From the NCBI GenBank assembly GCA_016709155.1, contig JADJEI010000001.1:310001-374000 (forward strand): 64,000 nt of DNA. Reading direction: 5' to 3'. The translations under genes and the position numbers were made by a program. Below are positions 9,767 to 20,005 of this stretch, in pieces. This stretch comes from Ignavibacteriales bacterium. GTDB lineage: Bacteria; Bacteroidota; Ignavibacteria; Ignavibacteriales; Ignavibacteriaceae. The number at the start of each line of letters is the position of its first letter. Position 1 is the stretch's first letter. The notes beneath the pieces were generated by a model, which was not told the DNA's origin, did not search any database, and saw nothing but the letters and a program-made list of their open reading frames with translations.

Positions 9767-11565
9767 TTAATTTTTTACGCTGTCGGACTTGACAATATTT
9801 TCAGCATCCTTTTTTAACTTATCCTTCATCAAATATGCTTCAATCATTTTTTTTGCTATCGGTGCCGCCCAGGTTCCGCCAAAGCCAATATTTTCAACAA
9901 CAATTGCAAAAGCTATTTTGGGGTTTTTATAAGGTGCAAAGCCGATAAAAAAAGCATGGTCCTTTCCATGAGGATTTTGAGCTGTTCCTGTTTTACCTGC
10001 AATTTCAATTTCACTCATCCTGATACTTGTTGCCGTTCCACTTCCATTAACAACAAGAAACATCCCTTCCTTTACAAGATCAAAGACCGATTGTTTAACC
10101 CCCGTATTAATCTCCTTGAATTTGTAAGGAATTATTTTTTTGGTTTTCTCATCAAGATAACCTTTAACAACATGCGGCTCAAAAGATTTTCCATTATTTG
10201 CAATCAATGCTACATATTCTGCAAGCTGCAAAGGTGTCACGCTTACCTCTCCCTGCCCGATTGCAAGACTTGCCATAATACTTCGAGGCCATTTTTCGCC
10301 ATAAATTTTTTTATAATAATCTTCATCTGGAATAAAACCTGCGACTTCCTCACCGATATCAATACCCGTTTTGTGACTGAAGCCAAATTTTTTAGCGTAG
10401 GCATTCCATTTATCCAACCCTATTTTATAAATAAGATTGTAGAAAAAAGTGTTACAGGATTTTTCGATTGCATGAACTACATTTAAACTTCCGTGTGAAC
10501 CATGACACTTGAAGAATCTGCCGAAGGTAAAACCACCGCCGCAATAAATAGTAGTTTCGGAGGTAATAACTCCTAAATCAAGCGCAGCAATTGCAGCAAG
10601 AATTTTAAAAGTTGAACCCGGAGGTTTAACAGACAAAGTCGCGCGATTAAAAAGTGGAATTTCAGGATCATTGTATAGTTGATCAAGATATTCTTTGCTT
10701 GTAACATAAGAGAATTGATTCAAATCATAACCGGGGGAACTAACGAGTGCGAGTATTTCACCTGTGGAAGGATCTATTGCAACAACAGCCCCCTTTTTCC
10801 AATCAATTCCTGTTCAGCAACTCGCTGCACATCAGCATCAATTGAAAGAACAAGATCATGCCCCTTGATAGAGTTAACATCATCCTGCCCATCATTAAAT
10901 TTTCCAATTTCTTTTCGCTTTGAATCAACGAGTATATATTTATCTCCTTTAATTCCTCTTAATTCTTTCTCGTAAGTTTTTTCTACTCCTGTATAACCGA
11001 TGTAATCGCCGGGGTTGTAGTATTCATTTTCTTTTTCAAGCAGCTTTGCCGAAATTTCTTTAGCATAGCCAAACAGATGAGAACCAGCTACACCGGCAGG
11101 ATAACCGCGCTGCATTTCAACTATGTAGTCAACACCCGTTAGATGCTCGCTGTTTTCTTCATACCATGAAATAACCTCGAAACTAACCCCCCGTTTCACT
11201 CTTATCGGTACATACTTTGAATAAATACGATTATTGTCCAGAATTTTATCAATATAACCAGAATCAACCTGAAGTATCGCTTCGATTGTTCTACTTAATT
11301 TTCTATCATAATCAGCAGGAGTTATTCTTAAGGTGTAGGCAGGGATATTATCAACAAGTACTTTTAAGTTGCGGTCAAAAAACACACCACGAAAAGGAAT
11401 TTGCTCGATTGCCTTAATGCTATTGCCGGCTGATTTCTGATCGAATTCCTTTTGATTCAAAATTTGCATTTGAAAAAGTCGAAAACTAAGAAAACCAAAA
11501 CATGCTATGATAATAAAATATAGAATCGACTTGCGATGAGAAGAGCCAAAATTTATCTCGTTCAT
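9767..11565 (-). CDS. mrdA: Penicillin-binding protein 2 (class B), with a single frameshift
   Basis: Two adjoining reading frames (11565 down to about 10790, then down to 9767) encode one PBP2. The N-terminal part has the membrane anchor (residues about 12-31) and the PBP dimerisation domain (GYIGYTGVEKTYEKELRG). The C-terminal part carries the transpeptidase motifs: PGSTFK (active-site Ser), KSCNTF (SxN) and AGKTGTAQ. Adding one base in the A5-G5 run at about 10790-10799 restores a continuous chain (GKKGAVVAIDPSTGEILALV). The break is therefore probably a sequence error in an essential gene. The 5' end overlaps mreD by 4 bases. Confidence 0.9.
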
Positions 11566-12050
11566 CTGATACCGCCGCGTGGAGAAAATAGAAGCAAAAT
11601 GGTTGATATAATGGAAGTGTACAAAGCAGGCATCAATCCCTGCTCAAATAATAGCAGCAAAACATTACTGCTTAAATCAATACTCGAAAAGAAAGAATAG
11701 ATTATCGAATCTACTGATGCACAAAGAAGAACAATCAGACAAAATAAAAACGATCTTAAATATTGATCTCGTTGTGTCTCTTTAGAAAAATAACCGGCAG
11801 TAAATCCGGCAATTGTTTTGGAGATCATTGCACTTCCAATTAATCCGCCGGTAATCAGATCGAATAAAAAACCGAAAATAAAACCTAATACTGTCCCATA
11901 AATTTGCCCATGCTGAAGCGTATAATAAACAAGTATGATCAGTAGTAAGTCCGGTACGCTGCCGTTAAGCGAAAATAACGGAACAACCGTAACCTGAATT
12001 AATAGAAGTGGAAAGAATAAGATAACTGGAAGTATATAGCTTAATCGCAT
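11562..12050 (-). CDS. mreD: Rod shape-determining protein MreD
   Basis: 162 residues, hydrophobic with about five membrane segments, and the right size and position for MreD. PDLLLIILVYYTLQHGQIYG...GFIFGFLFDL resembles the family. It is an inner-membrane partner of MreC in the elongasome. It overlaps mrdA by 4 bases and follows mreC after 3 bases. Confidence 0.9.
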   Translation of the reverse strand: MRLSYILPVILFFPLLLIQVTVVPLFSLNGSVPDLLLIILVYYTLQHGQIYGTVLGFIFGFLFDLITGGLIGSAMISKTIAGFTAGYFSKETQRDQYLRSFLFCLIVLLCASVDSIIYSFFSSIDLSSNVLLLLFEQGLMPALYTSIISTILLLFSPRGGIR

Positions 12051-12053
12051 AGG

Positions 12054-12887
12054 TTATTTACGATTATAAAAATTCATTTCGAGATATTCCTTTTCTTTAC
12101 TTTGAACTATCCCAAGCACAAACACATTTTCTGTTTTGTCGAAATCCACAAATGATTGAATTACAATTTCGTTAAATATGCCAGTCTCCAAATTTTTTAA
12201 CCCCTTCACAACACCGACCGGAATGGCTGCCGGAATAATCGAGCTTAAATCTGATGTGATTATCCTATCCCCTTCCTTAAAATCGTACGTCTTTGGTACA
12301 TTAACGATTGCAAATTCAGATCCATTCCATTTCATTACACCATCCACCCGACTTCTTTCATCTTTCACTGTAATTTTAAGGTCAACATTCTTCAATGTCC
12401 GAACGACGGAATAATTATCCGAGACTAAATAAACAATCCCTATTAATCCTGCATCATTTAAAACAGGCATTCCAACTTTAACCCCTTTTTCATTTCCAAC
12501 ATTTAAGGTAAAAGATCCCTGAAATTGATTTAGAGACTTAGAAATTATCGCGGCAGGAATTAGAGGTTGATTAGCTGTATCTTTTAATCCAACAAGACCT
12601 TTCAATTCTTGATTCTGAATTCCATACTGCCTCAACTTGCTTACTTCGAGCATAAGATCAGCATTCTTGAATCTCAGCCTCTCATTTTCATTTCTAAGAG
12701 ATGAAGTGTTGATAATATCTGAGAAAATTGAGGAGACAGCAGCGAAGCTTCCGAATGCCACAGCCCGGACATTTTGCAATTCAGCCTTGTTGTTAAGGGA
12801 TAGTGTGATAAATGAAATGACAAGTAATAAAATTAGAATGAAATATTCTTTGAAATTAGACCATAAATATGATATCAGTCTGAACAT
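12054..12887 (-). CDS. mreC: Rod shape-determining protein MreC
   Basis: 277 residues. There is one N-terminal membrane segment (residues about 13-30) and a coiled coil around residues 60-90 (LRNENERLRFKNADLMLEVSKL). The MreC beta domains follow (GSFTLNVGNEKGVKVGMPV, then RVDGVMKW and GDRIITSDLSSIIPAAIPVG). It scaffolds the elongasome in the periplasm. Its first base overlaps the end of mreB by 1 base. Confidence 0.95.
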   Translation of the reverse strand: MFRLISYLWSNFKEYFILILLLVISFITLSLNNKAELQNVRAVAFGSFAAVSSIFSDIINTSSLRNENERLRFKNADLMLEVSKLRQYGIQNQELKGLVGLKDTANQPLIPAAIISKSLNQFQGSFTLNVGNEKGVKVGMPVLNDAGLIGIVYLVSDNYSVVRTLKNVDLKITVKDERSRVDGVMKWNGSEFAIVNVPKTYDFKEGDRIITSDLSSIIPAAIPVGVVKGLKNLETGIFNEIVIQSFVDFDKTENVFVLGIVQSKEKEYLEMNFYNRK

Positions 12888-13912
12888 TAATATCTTCTAT
12901 TACGTATTAAAACCTTCGAATAATGATTAAGATTATCTATAACTTTTCCTGCACCTCTAACAACTGCGGTTAATGGATCTTCAGCAACGTGCACGGGCAG
13001 ATTAGTTTCCATTCTGATTCTTTCATCTAAACCTTTTAAGAGGGCACCACCCCCTGTTAACATCACACCTCTATCAAGAATATCTGCAGAAAGCTCCGGA
13101 GGCGTGCGCTCAAGAGTTCTGCGGACAGCATCAACTATTTGAGTAACAGCTTCGTTTAAAGCTTCGCGAATTTCTACCGAGCTGACCTCAGTTGTCTTTG
13201 GAATACCCCCGACCAGGTCTCTGCCTTTTACTTGTATAGTAATTTCTTCTTTCAACGGAACAGCCGAACCAACTTCACATTTAATGGCTTCTGCTGTTCT
13301 TTCGCCAATTAAAATGTTATGATTTTTTTTAAAGAATTGCATTACGGCATTATTCATTTCATCGCCCGCAATCCGAATGGATTCTTCATTCACTATTCCT
13401 GATAAAGCAATAACTGCTATTTCAGTTGTTCCACCTCCTATATCAATTATCATACTTCCAACAGCAGCTTCGACATCGATTCCAATTCCGATTGCCGCTG
13501 CCATTGGCTCAGCAATCAAATGAACTTCTTTAGCACCGGCATGTTCGGCGCTGTCTCTAACTGCTCGCTTCTCAACTTCGGTAACACCGCTCGGAACTGC
13601 CACAACAATCCTTCTGCTTGCTATTGCCCCTGCCCTGACTTTCTTAATAAAGGCACGAATCATTCCTTCGGCAATTTCAAAATCTGCAATTACTCCATCG
13701 CGCATTGGTCTGGTGACTTTTATCTCCTTGTGCTCTCTGCCTTGCATTTCCTTTGCTTTGTTTCCAAGAGCAATGATACGTTTTGTATTTTTATCAAATG
13801 CAACGATCGAAGGTTCGTTCAACACTATCCCCTTCCCTTTGACATAAATAAGAGTATTGGCTGTCCCCAAATCAATTGCAATATCAGTAGAAAATAAATC
13901 GAAAATTCCCAT
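12887..13912 (-). CDS. mreB: Rod shape-determining protein MreB (bacterial actin)
   Basis: 341 residues, full length. IDLGTANTLIYVKGKGIV at the N-terminus is phosphate loop 1, MIIDIGGGTTEIAVI is phosphate loop 2, and MLTGGGALLKGLDERI is the adenosine motif. It forms cytoplasmic membrane-bound filaments that direct lateral wall synthesis by RodA and PBP2. It is the first gene of the mre-rod run, 8 bases downstream of purH. Confidence 0.98.
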   Translation of the reverse strand: MGIFDLFSTDIAIDLGTANTLIYVKGKGIVLNEPSIVAFDKNTKRIIALGNKAKEMQGREHKEIKVTRPMRDGVIADFEIAEGMIRAFIKKVRAGAIASRRIVVAVPSGVTEVEKRAVRDSAEHAGAKEVHLIAEPMAAAIGIGIDVEAAVGSMIIDIGGGTTEIAVIALSGIVNEESIRIAGDEMNNAVMQFFKKNHNILIGERTAEAIKCEVGSAVPLKEEITIQVKGRDLVGGIPKTTEVSSVEIREALNEAVTQIVDAVRRTLERTPPELSADILDRGVMLTGGGALLKGLDERIRMETNLPVHVAEDPLTAVVRGAGKVIDNLNHYSKVLIRNRRY

Positions 13913-13920
13913 TAGTCCTC

Positions 13921-15444
13921 TTAATGTTTAAAGTGTCTTATTCCTGTGAATACCATTGAAATTTTATTTTGATTAGCTGCATCTATAACTTCTTTATCCC
14001 TCACCGAGCCTCCTGGTTGAATAACTGACACAGCTCCGCATTTAATAATTTCTAGAAGTCCGTCTGCGAATGGAAAGAATGCATCGGATGCAGCAACCGA
14101 ATCTCTTAAATCAAGTCCATGCTCTTTTGCTTTGATCGCGGCTATTTTCACCGAATCTAAGCGGGACATTTGCCCTGCCCCAACAGCAAGGGTAGTTTTA
14201 TCTTTTGCAAAAACTATTGCATTCGATTTTGTGTGTTTAGAAACTATCCACGCAAATTTAAGATCTTCCATTTGCTTTGCAGTTGGCTTTACATCAGTTA
14301 CGGTTTTTAATTGATTATCTACTAAGCTAATACTATCAGAATCCTGAGCGAGCACTCCGCCGGGAATATTTTTATAGTTCATTTTTGGTGATGAGTGTGA
14401 CACAGGTTTTAGCTGCCTGATCAGCCGTCTATCTTTTTTCTTAAGTAAAATATTTACTGCACCTTCGGTAAATTCGGGCGCACAAACAATTTCTAAAAAT
14501 ATTTCATTTAGCTTTAAGGCTAAATTTTCATCAATCACAAAACTTGTAACTACAATTCCACCAAAGGCAGAGACCGGATCACACTTTAAAGCTTTTACGT
14601 AAGCATCAAGGGGGTTGTTTCCAATAGCTGCACCTGCAGGATTATTGTGTTTAATTATTGCGCATGAATTTCTACCAAGATCTTCGGTCAGTTCAACCGC
14701 TGCTACCAAATCTAAAATATTATTGTAAGAAATCTCTTTGCCATGGAAAACATCGAAGTAAGAATTAAATTCTCCAAAGATTAAAGCCTGTTGGTGGGGG
14801 TTTTCTCCGTAGCGGAGGTCTTTTTCTTTTTTATAATTTATTCTAAAATAAGATTTCGGCAGTTCAAATTTATTTTCGAGGAAGTTTGCAATGTGAGTAT
14901 CGTAATTTGCTGTGTGCGAAAAAGCTTCAACTGCAAGTGCCCTTTTTGTTTCAAAACTTACCTCACCCTTCTTCAATTCTTTGATGAAAGAATCATATTG
15001 ATCAGGATTCGTAAGTACTGAAACAAATTTATGATTTTTTGCCCCCGCTCTGATTAGACTTGGACCGCCAATATCAATATTTTCAATACATTCTTCCAAA
15101 GTAACATTTGGTTTCTTAATTGTCTCAACGAAAGGATAAAGATTAACACAGACAATATCAATTGGATTTATATCAAATTGACTAATCTGATGCAGGTCGT
15201 TTTTATTATCTCTTCGATAAAGTATTCCGCCAAATATTTTAGGATGAAGAGTTTTAACACGACCGTCAAGAATTTCAGGAAAGCCCGTCAGGCTGCTTAT
15301 CTCGATCACTTCTATGTTTGCCGAAAAAAGTAATTTGGCGGTATTTCCTGTCGCAATGATTTTATAACCTTCAGAGATTAATGCTGTGGCAAGCTCAAGT
15401 ATTTTTAATTTATTGGATACACTTAGTAAAGCAAACTTTTTCAA
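13921..15444 (-). CDS. purH: Bifunctional AICAR formyltransferase / IMP cyclohydrolase
   Basis: 507 residues, standard PurH length. The N-terminal IMP cyclohydrolase domain shows FPEILDGRVKTLHPKIFGGI. The C-terminal AICAR transformylase shows KDLRYGENPHQ and the catalytic KHNNPAGAA, and ends in a PGGSVRDKEVIDAA motif. It catalyses the last two steps of de novo IMP synthesis. It lies 16 bases downstream of purN and is probably cotranscribed with it and the mre genes. Confidence 0.97.
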   Translation of the reverse strand: MKKFALLSVSNKLKILELATALISEGYKIIATGNTAKLLFSANIEVIEISSLTGFPEILDGRVKTLHPKIFGGILYRRDNKNDLHQISQFDINPIDIVCVNLYPFVETIKKPNVTLEECIENIDIGGPSLIRAGAKNHKFVSVLTNPDQYDSFIKELKKGEVSFETKRALAVEAFSHTANYDTHIANFLENKFELPKSYFRINYKKEKDLRYGENPHQQALIFGEFNSYFDVFHGKEISYNNILDLVAAVELTEDLGRNSCAIIKHNNPAGAAIGNNPLDAYVKALKCDPVSAFGGIVVTSFVIDENLALKLNEIFLEIVCAPEFTEGAVNILLKKKDRRLIRQLKPVSHSSPKMNYKNIPGGVLAQDSDSISLVDNQLKTVTDVKPTAKQMEDLKFAWIVSKHTKSNAIVFAKDKTTLAVGAGQMSRLDSVKIAAIKAKEHGLDLRDSVAASDAFFPFADGLLEIIKCGAVSVIQPGGSVRDKEVIDAANQNKISMVFTGIRHFKH

Positions 15445-15460
15445 TTTAGTTCCATTTTTA

Positions 15461-16066
15461 TCAATAAGTTACTTGAACTCTTCCGTTCTCAAAACGGATT
15501 CGATTTTCGTAAAACATTTTTATTACATTCGGTAATAGTTGGTGTTCAACTTCTAAAACACGTGCTGCTATTTCTTCCGGAGATTTAACATCCGAAATAT
15601 CAACACATCTTTGAGCAATAATTTTTCCAGTATCATAAGATTCATCAACAAAGTGAACGGTAGCTCCCGATACTTTGCAAGATGAATCAAACACTGCTAT
15701 GTGAACTTTCATTCCATACATCCCCTTCCCACCAAATGAAGGAAGCAATGCCGGATGAATATTAATAATTCGATTCTTGTAACTGTTTGTTATTTCAATT
15801 GGAACAATTTTAAGATAGCCTGCAAGAACAATTAACTCAATATTGTTTTGGTCGAACAAATTTAAAAGTTCATCAATCGCTACTCCCCCCTGCTTGGTTC
15901 CTAAAGTGTAATGAGGAATAGAATTATTTTTTGCTATTTCAAACGCCGGACAAAAAACTTTATCGCTGATGATTAAAGCAACTTCAACTTTATTCTTTAA
16001 TTCTGCGGAATTGATAATTGCATTTAGGTTAGAACCTCTGCCGGATACAAAAACGGATATTTTCAC
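15461..16066 (-). CDS. purN: Phosphoribosylglycinamide formyltransferase
   Basis: 201 residues. GRGSNLNAI near the N-terminus binds phosphate, LAGYLKIVP and NIHPALLPSFGGKGMYG carry the catalytic Asn and His, and SGATVHFVDESYDTGKII completes the active site. It transfers a formyl group from 10-formyl-THF to GAR in purine synthesis. It is the first gene of the leftward operon. Confidence 0.96.
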   Translation of the reverse strand: MKISVFVSGRGSNLNAIINSAELKNKVEVALIISDKVFCPAFEIAKNNSIPHYTLGTKQGGVAIDELLNLFDQNNIELIVLAGYLKIVPIEITNSYKNRIINIHPALLPSFGGKGMYGMKVHIAVFDSSCKVSGATVHFVDESYDTGKIIAQRCVDISDVKSPEEIAARVLEVEHQLLPNVIKMFYENRIRFENGRVQVTY

Positions 16067-16439
16067 TAATTATTTTTACGAATTAAAAGTGATCAAAATT
16101 ACTTAATTGAAATACAATAAGCAATGAATTATAACCTTTTTCAAAGATTTTATTTATTTTTTACTATTTATTCTTCTATTAGGAGAAGGAATATCTACTA
16201 TAACCACAATGCATATTTAACTGTTTAATTTCAGAAAATTTTTGAATTTACTTAAGCAGTTCGATTACACCTTCTAAGGGAGGCTAAATATTATTTTTAG
16301 TAGGGAAAATTAATAGTACCAAATTTTTTATCATAATAGAGACTAATTATCAATGCCCGCTTTTGGGTCCAACATTGAATGTGTAACATTAGTGATATAA
16401 TTATTCTTAGAGACTTCTGAAAATTTAGATCAATAGTTC
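16067..16439. other. Intergenic DNA upstream of purN
   Basis: AT-rich DNA that should contain the purN-purH-mre promoter on the minus strand. I see no gene, RNA or convincing promoter motif. Confidence 0.35.
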
Positions 16440-16612
16440 TTGTCATTCCCATGCCAATGCCACGGGAATCCAGGAAGAAATTAATAGATTTCCGTTTTAA
16501 CGGAAATGAAATTTTGTATCAATGCCATCAGAGTCTCTCTTTATAAATAACCAAATTTAATGCTTTGAGGTATCTTAAGATTTTTGATTTTATTTTTGCA
16601 GGGAAATGACAA
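16440..16612. repeat. Candidate MITE/REP-like element with terminal inverted repeats
   Basis: The left end reads TTGTCATTCCC (16440-16450) and the right end GGGAAATGACAA (16601-16612), an imperfect inverted repeat. Inside are two smaller hairpins: TCCC...GGGA near 16447-16469, and TTTCCGTT/AACGGAAA near 16490-16508. There is no coding capacity. It resembles the short TGTCATTC-bounded palindromic repeats common in Bacteroidota genomes. Confidence 0.5.
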
Positions 16613-16698
16613 TCCAATTCAATGGTGCTGAGCTAAGAAGCATCACTGAGAACAATGGCACGGAAGACATCAGATTAGAAGCGACTTAGATAATTATT

Positions 16699-16786
16699 AG
16701 CAGCGTAAGATTAGCGTATCATTAGCGTATGATTAGCGTTTCATTAGCGTAAGAATAGCGTATGATTAGCGTATCAATAGCGTATG
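16699..16786. repeat. Tandem repeat, eight 11-bp units
   Basis: Seven clear copies of an 11-bp unit with consensus ATTAGCGTATC/G run from 16710 to 16786, preceded by one degenerate copy from 16699. Units differ only at positions 2, 9, 10 and 11, so the core TAGCGT is invariant across the seven clear copies (AGCGT in all eight). The array lies about 300 bases upstream of hsdR in non-coding DNA. Its period is close to one helical turn. Confidence 0.85.
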
Positions 16787-17090
16787 TTGAATGTATATAC
16801 TTTTGGTTCTCAATATAATTCATTGTGAACAAGGCAGGGAAAGAACTTTAACAGAAAAAATAAATTTCTATTAATAATTACTCTTTAAATATACAATTTT
16901 GCCATCTCTAGTAAAAATTATTTCAGAATCATTTCTTTGAATCAATTTGAACTATCTTTATTTTTCCCGCAAAGGTTGGTAGTAAATAGTCAACCGGATT
17001 TTGTAAATATGTTTGATAAACCTTTTTGTGGATAAAACATTTAAGTTGAAGTAAAAAATGATGTTAAGTTTAAAAGTAATAATTTAATAT
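16787..17090. other. Intergenic DNA upstream of hsdR
   Basis: AT-rich leader of the restriction-modification operon. No RNA gene or clear promoter box is recognisable to me. Confidence 0.35.
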
Positions 17091-19853
17091 TTGAGAAAAG
17101 ATAATGTTTTGAGCCCCTTAAACATCAACGAAAAAGAAACCCGTTACTCTATTATAGACCCGCTTCTAACAAAAGCAGGCTGGAACCTCGCCGATCATAC
17201 CCAGGTTGGATTTGAAATCCCCGTTCAGAATTATGACAAAACTCGTGTAACTGGATTTAGTGATTACTGTTTGTTTAAAGCTAATGGTGATATTCTTGCT
17301 GTAATTGAAGCTAAAAGGACCAGTCGTGATCCAAGAGTAGGTAAGCAGCAAGTACTTGAATATGTTGAGGAGTTAGAAAAGAAACAATCGTTCCGCCCAT
17401 TTGCATTTATGAGCAATGGTGACGATACTTTCTTCTGGGATTCTGAAAACACTGCTGAAAGACACGTTGCCGGATTTTTCTCTCGCAAGAATCTTGAACG
17501 ACTGTTACATCTTAAACAGAATCGTAAACCACTTAACTCAATCCAGATAAAAGAATCAATTGTAAATCGTTCATACCAGGTTGAAGCTATAAGACGAATA
17601 GCTGAAGCACTTGATGTTAAAATGAAACGTAAAGCTCTTCTTGTAATGGCTACAGGTACAGGAAAAACCCGTACTATTATGGCTCTTATTGATGTTTTAC
17701 TTAAGGCTAATGCTGCACAGAAGATCTTATTCCTTGCCGACAGGGATAGTTTAGTAACTCAGGCTCTTACTGATGGATTTAAACAGCACTTGCCAAATGA
17801 GTCAAGAACCAGGATTAGAACTTATGACCTTTCGACTGATGCTCGTGTGTATGTTTCTACTCTTCAGACGCTAGAGCTTTGTTACAATAAATTTACTCCC
17901 GCCGATTTTGATGTTATTATCTCAGATGAATGCCATCGTTCCATCTATAATAAGTTTACTGATGTGCTTGCATACTTCGATGCTGTACAAATAGGATTAA
18001 CTGCTACTCCTGCTGAGTTTATTGAACGTGATACTTTTAAGTTCTTTGACTGTGATGGTAAGACCCCTACATTCCTTTATCCCTTTGATGATGCAGTTAA
18101 AGAAAAATACCTGGTGGATTTTAATGTGTATGCTGCTCAAACTAAGTTCCAGAGAAAAGGCGTTAAAGGTATTGATCTCTCAGAAGAAGAAAAATCAATA
18201 TTGCGTTCAAATGGAATTGATCCGGATGAACTAAACTTTGAAGGTACTGATCTTGAAAGAAAGGTAACTAACAAAGATACTCTTCGTGCCCAGTGGGAAG
18301 AGTTTATGGATAATTGTTTGAAAGATAAATCAGGACAATACCCAGGTAAGACAATTGTCTTTGCAGTTACCCATAACCACGCAATGAGATTGTCAGAGAC
18401 ATTCAACGAAATGTTCCCGCAATTTCCTAATCTCGTTCAGGTTATTGATTCCAAAATGGAAAGGGCAGACGTACTGCTTGAAAAATTCAAGAAAGAAGAT
18501 ATGCCCCGGATTGCAATCTCTGTTGATATGCTTGATACCGGAGTTGACATCCCCGAGATAGTTAATCTTGCTTTTATGAAACCTGTTAACTCTCAGATTA
18601 AATTCTGGCAGATGATTGGCAGAGGTACAAGAAGCCACGAAGCTTGTAAAGTTTATGACTGGCTACCAAACGGTATTAAGGAAAGCTTTTTAATTATAGA
18701 CTACTGGCAGAACTTTGAGCAAGTTAAGATTGATGATACTAATAAACAGGTTCCGATAAGAGTTACAATTTTCAATACTCGTCTGGCTAAACTCCAAATG
18801 TTTTTAGGTGATCAGGAAAGTGATGATGCAAAACGTATTATAAATAACTTACGTTCTGATATAACAGATATTCCTCTCGATTCATTCTCGGTGCATAAGG
18901 TGTATAAAGATGTTAAGGATGCCTGGCAAAATGATTTCTGGAATTTTATTACTCGCGATAAGATCGAATTTCTAAGATTAAAAGTTGCGCCGCTTTTAAG
19001 ATTTGTTCCGGGAATGAATAACGATGAAGCTTTCTTTATTAGCAAGATGGAAAGACTTGGACTGAACTTCCTGCAAAGAAAAGATTTGGCTACTGCAATT
19101 GATTCAATCAAAGAAGATGTTTCGATGTTGCCAACAAACCTTGCGCAGGTTGCTCAACATATCCGTGTTATAAATGATTTATTAACCAATAAATTCTGGC
19201 AGGAAGCTAACCTCACTAAGATTGATGAAACTAAAGAAACTCTCGCTCCGATAATGAAATACAAAATGCCAAGACCTTCTTTGGTTATTGAACTTGGACT
19301 TGATGATATTATTGAATCACGCCGCTGGGTAATACTCAGAAAAGATAACCAGAAAGTTTACATTGAAGAATATAGAAAACGAGTTGAGGCAAAGATACTT
19401 GAACTTGCAGAAAAGCATCCTGCAATTATAAAACTTAAAAAGGGTGAAGCTCTTGGTATTGATGACCTGCTTGATCTTGAACTTACACTTAGCAAAGAAT
19501 TAAAAGTAGAAGATATTTCTCTTGATGAAGAAAATATGTTAAAAGCTTATGGAGTTAAAGTTGGCAGCTTTGTTGATTTCTTAAAGCACGCATTAAACAT
19601 TGAGAAGATACCAAGTTATGAAGATGTTGTTAAAAAAGCTTTTGATGCTTTCATACTTGAACACAATTACAATGCAGATCAATCTCGTTTCTTAAGGGCA
19701 GTGCAGAATGTATTTGTTCAAAGAAGAAAACTTGAACCGGCAGATCTATACGAAGAACCCTTCACAAACTTTGGAAGTAATGCAGTTGATAAATTATTTA
19801 CTGAAGATGATGTAAATGAATTGGTAGTGTTAACTAAGAAATTGGTGGCTTAA
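17091..19853 (+). CDS. hsdR: Type I restriction endonuclease, R subunit (EcoEI-like)
   Basis: 920 residues. The N-terminal PD-(D/E)xK nuclease shows D58 in GFSDYCLF and E73-x-K75 in VIEAKR. The SF2 helicase motor has Walker A MATGTGKT at residues 186-193, DECH at 279-282 and motif VI QMIGRGTR near residue 510. An EcoEI-type C-terminal region follows. HsdR translocates DNA and cuts it at unmethylated targets in complex with HsdM2S. The start is TTG at 17091; the nearby ATG at 17104 is out of frame. Its stop is immediately followed by repeat element E1, and its last 34 codons are partly duplicated downstream at 20531-20640. Confidence 0.95.
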   Translation: MRKDNVLSPLNINEKETRYSIIDPLLTKAGWNLADHTQVGFEIPVQNYDKTRVTGFSDYCLFKANGDILAVIEAKRTSRDPRVGKQQVLEYVEELEKKQSFRPFAFMSNGDDTFFWDSENTAERHVAGFFSRKNLERLLHLKQNRKPLNSIQIKESIVNRSYQVEAIRRIAEALDVKMKRKALLVMATGTGKTRTIMALIDVLLKANAAQKILFLADRDSLVTQALTDGFKQHLPNESRTRIRTYDLSTDARVYVSTLQTLELCYNKFTPADFDVIISDECHRSIYNKFTDVLAYFDAVQIGLTATPAEFIERDTFKFFDCDGKTPTFLYPFDDAVKEKYLVDFNVYAAQTKFQRKGVKGIDLSEEEKSILRSNGIDPDELNFEGTDLERKVTNKDTLRAQWEEFMDNCLKDKSGQYPGKTIVFAVTHNHAMRLSETFNEMFPQFPNLVQVIDSKMERADVLLEKFKKEDMPRIAISVDMLDTGVDIPEIVNLAFMKPVNSQIKFWQMIGRGTRSHEACKVYDWLPNGIKESFLIIDYWQNFEQVKIDDTNKQVPIRVTIFNTRLAKLQMFLGDQESDDAKRIINNLRSDITDIPLDSFSVHKVYKDVKDAWQNDFWNFITRDKIEFLRLKVAPLLRFVPGMNNDEAFFISKMERLGLNFLQRKDLATAIDSIKEDVSMLPTNLAQVAQHIRVINDLLTNKFWQEANLTKIDETKETLAPIMKYKMPRPSLVIELGLDDIIESRRWVILRKDNQKVYIEEYRKRVEAKILELAEKHPAIIKLKKGEALGIDDLLDLELTLSKELKVEDISLDEENMLKAYGVKVGSFVDFLKHALNIEKIPSYEDVVKKAFDAFILEHNYNADQSRFLRAVQNVFVQRRKLEPADLYEEPFTNFGSNAVDKLFTEDDVNELVVLTKKLVA

Positions 19854-19854
19854 G

Positions 19855-20001
19855 GAACTCACCCTAAATCCCTCTCTTATAAAGAGAGGGACTTGTTAGT
19901 GGTAATGACTTTATATTTTATTTGCCGACAGGAGAAATTGATGTTACGTTTTAAATTGATTATAAGCCTCTCTCTTACTAAGAGAGAGGTTGGAGTGAGT
20001 T
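19855..20001. repeat. Double-hairpin element E1 (147 bp)
   Basis: It begins GAACTC two bases after the hsdR stop and ends TGAGTT, so the outer ends are inverted repeats. Hairpin 1 is CCCTCTCTT/AAGAGAGGG (19870-19890) and hairpin 2 is CCTCTCTCTT/AAGAGAGAGG (19967-19989). They are separated by about 75 bases containing the core GACTTTATATTTTAT and a GCCGACAG motif. Related copies are E2, E3 and E5. E1 and E2 bracket the DUF559 gene. Confidence 0.85.
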
Positions 20002-20005
20002 AAAA

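Noticed and set aside
16699..16786. CRISPR-like array
   Set aside because: The 11-bp units are contiguous with no spacers and no cas genes are present.
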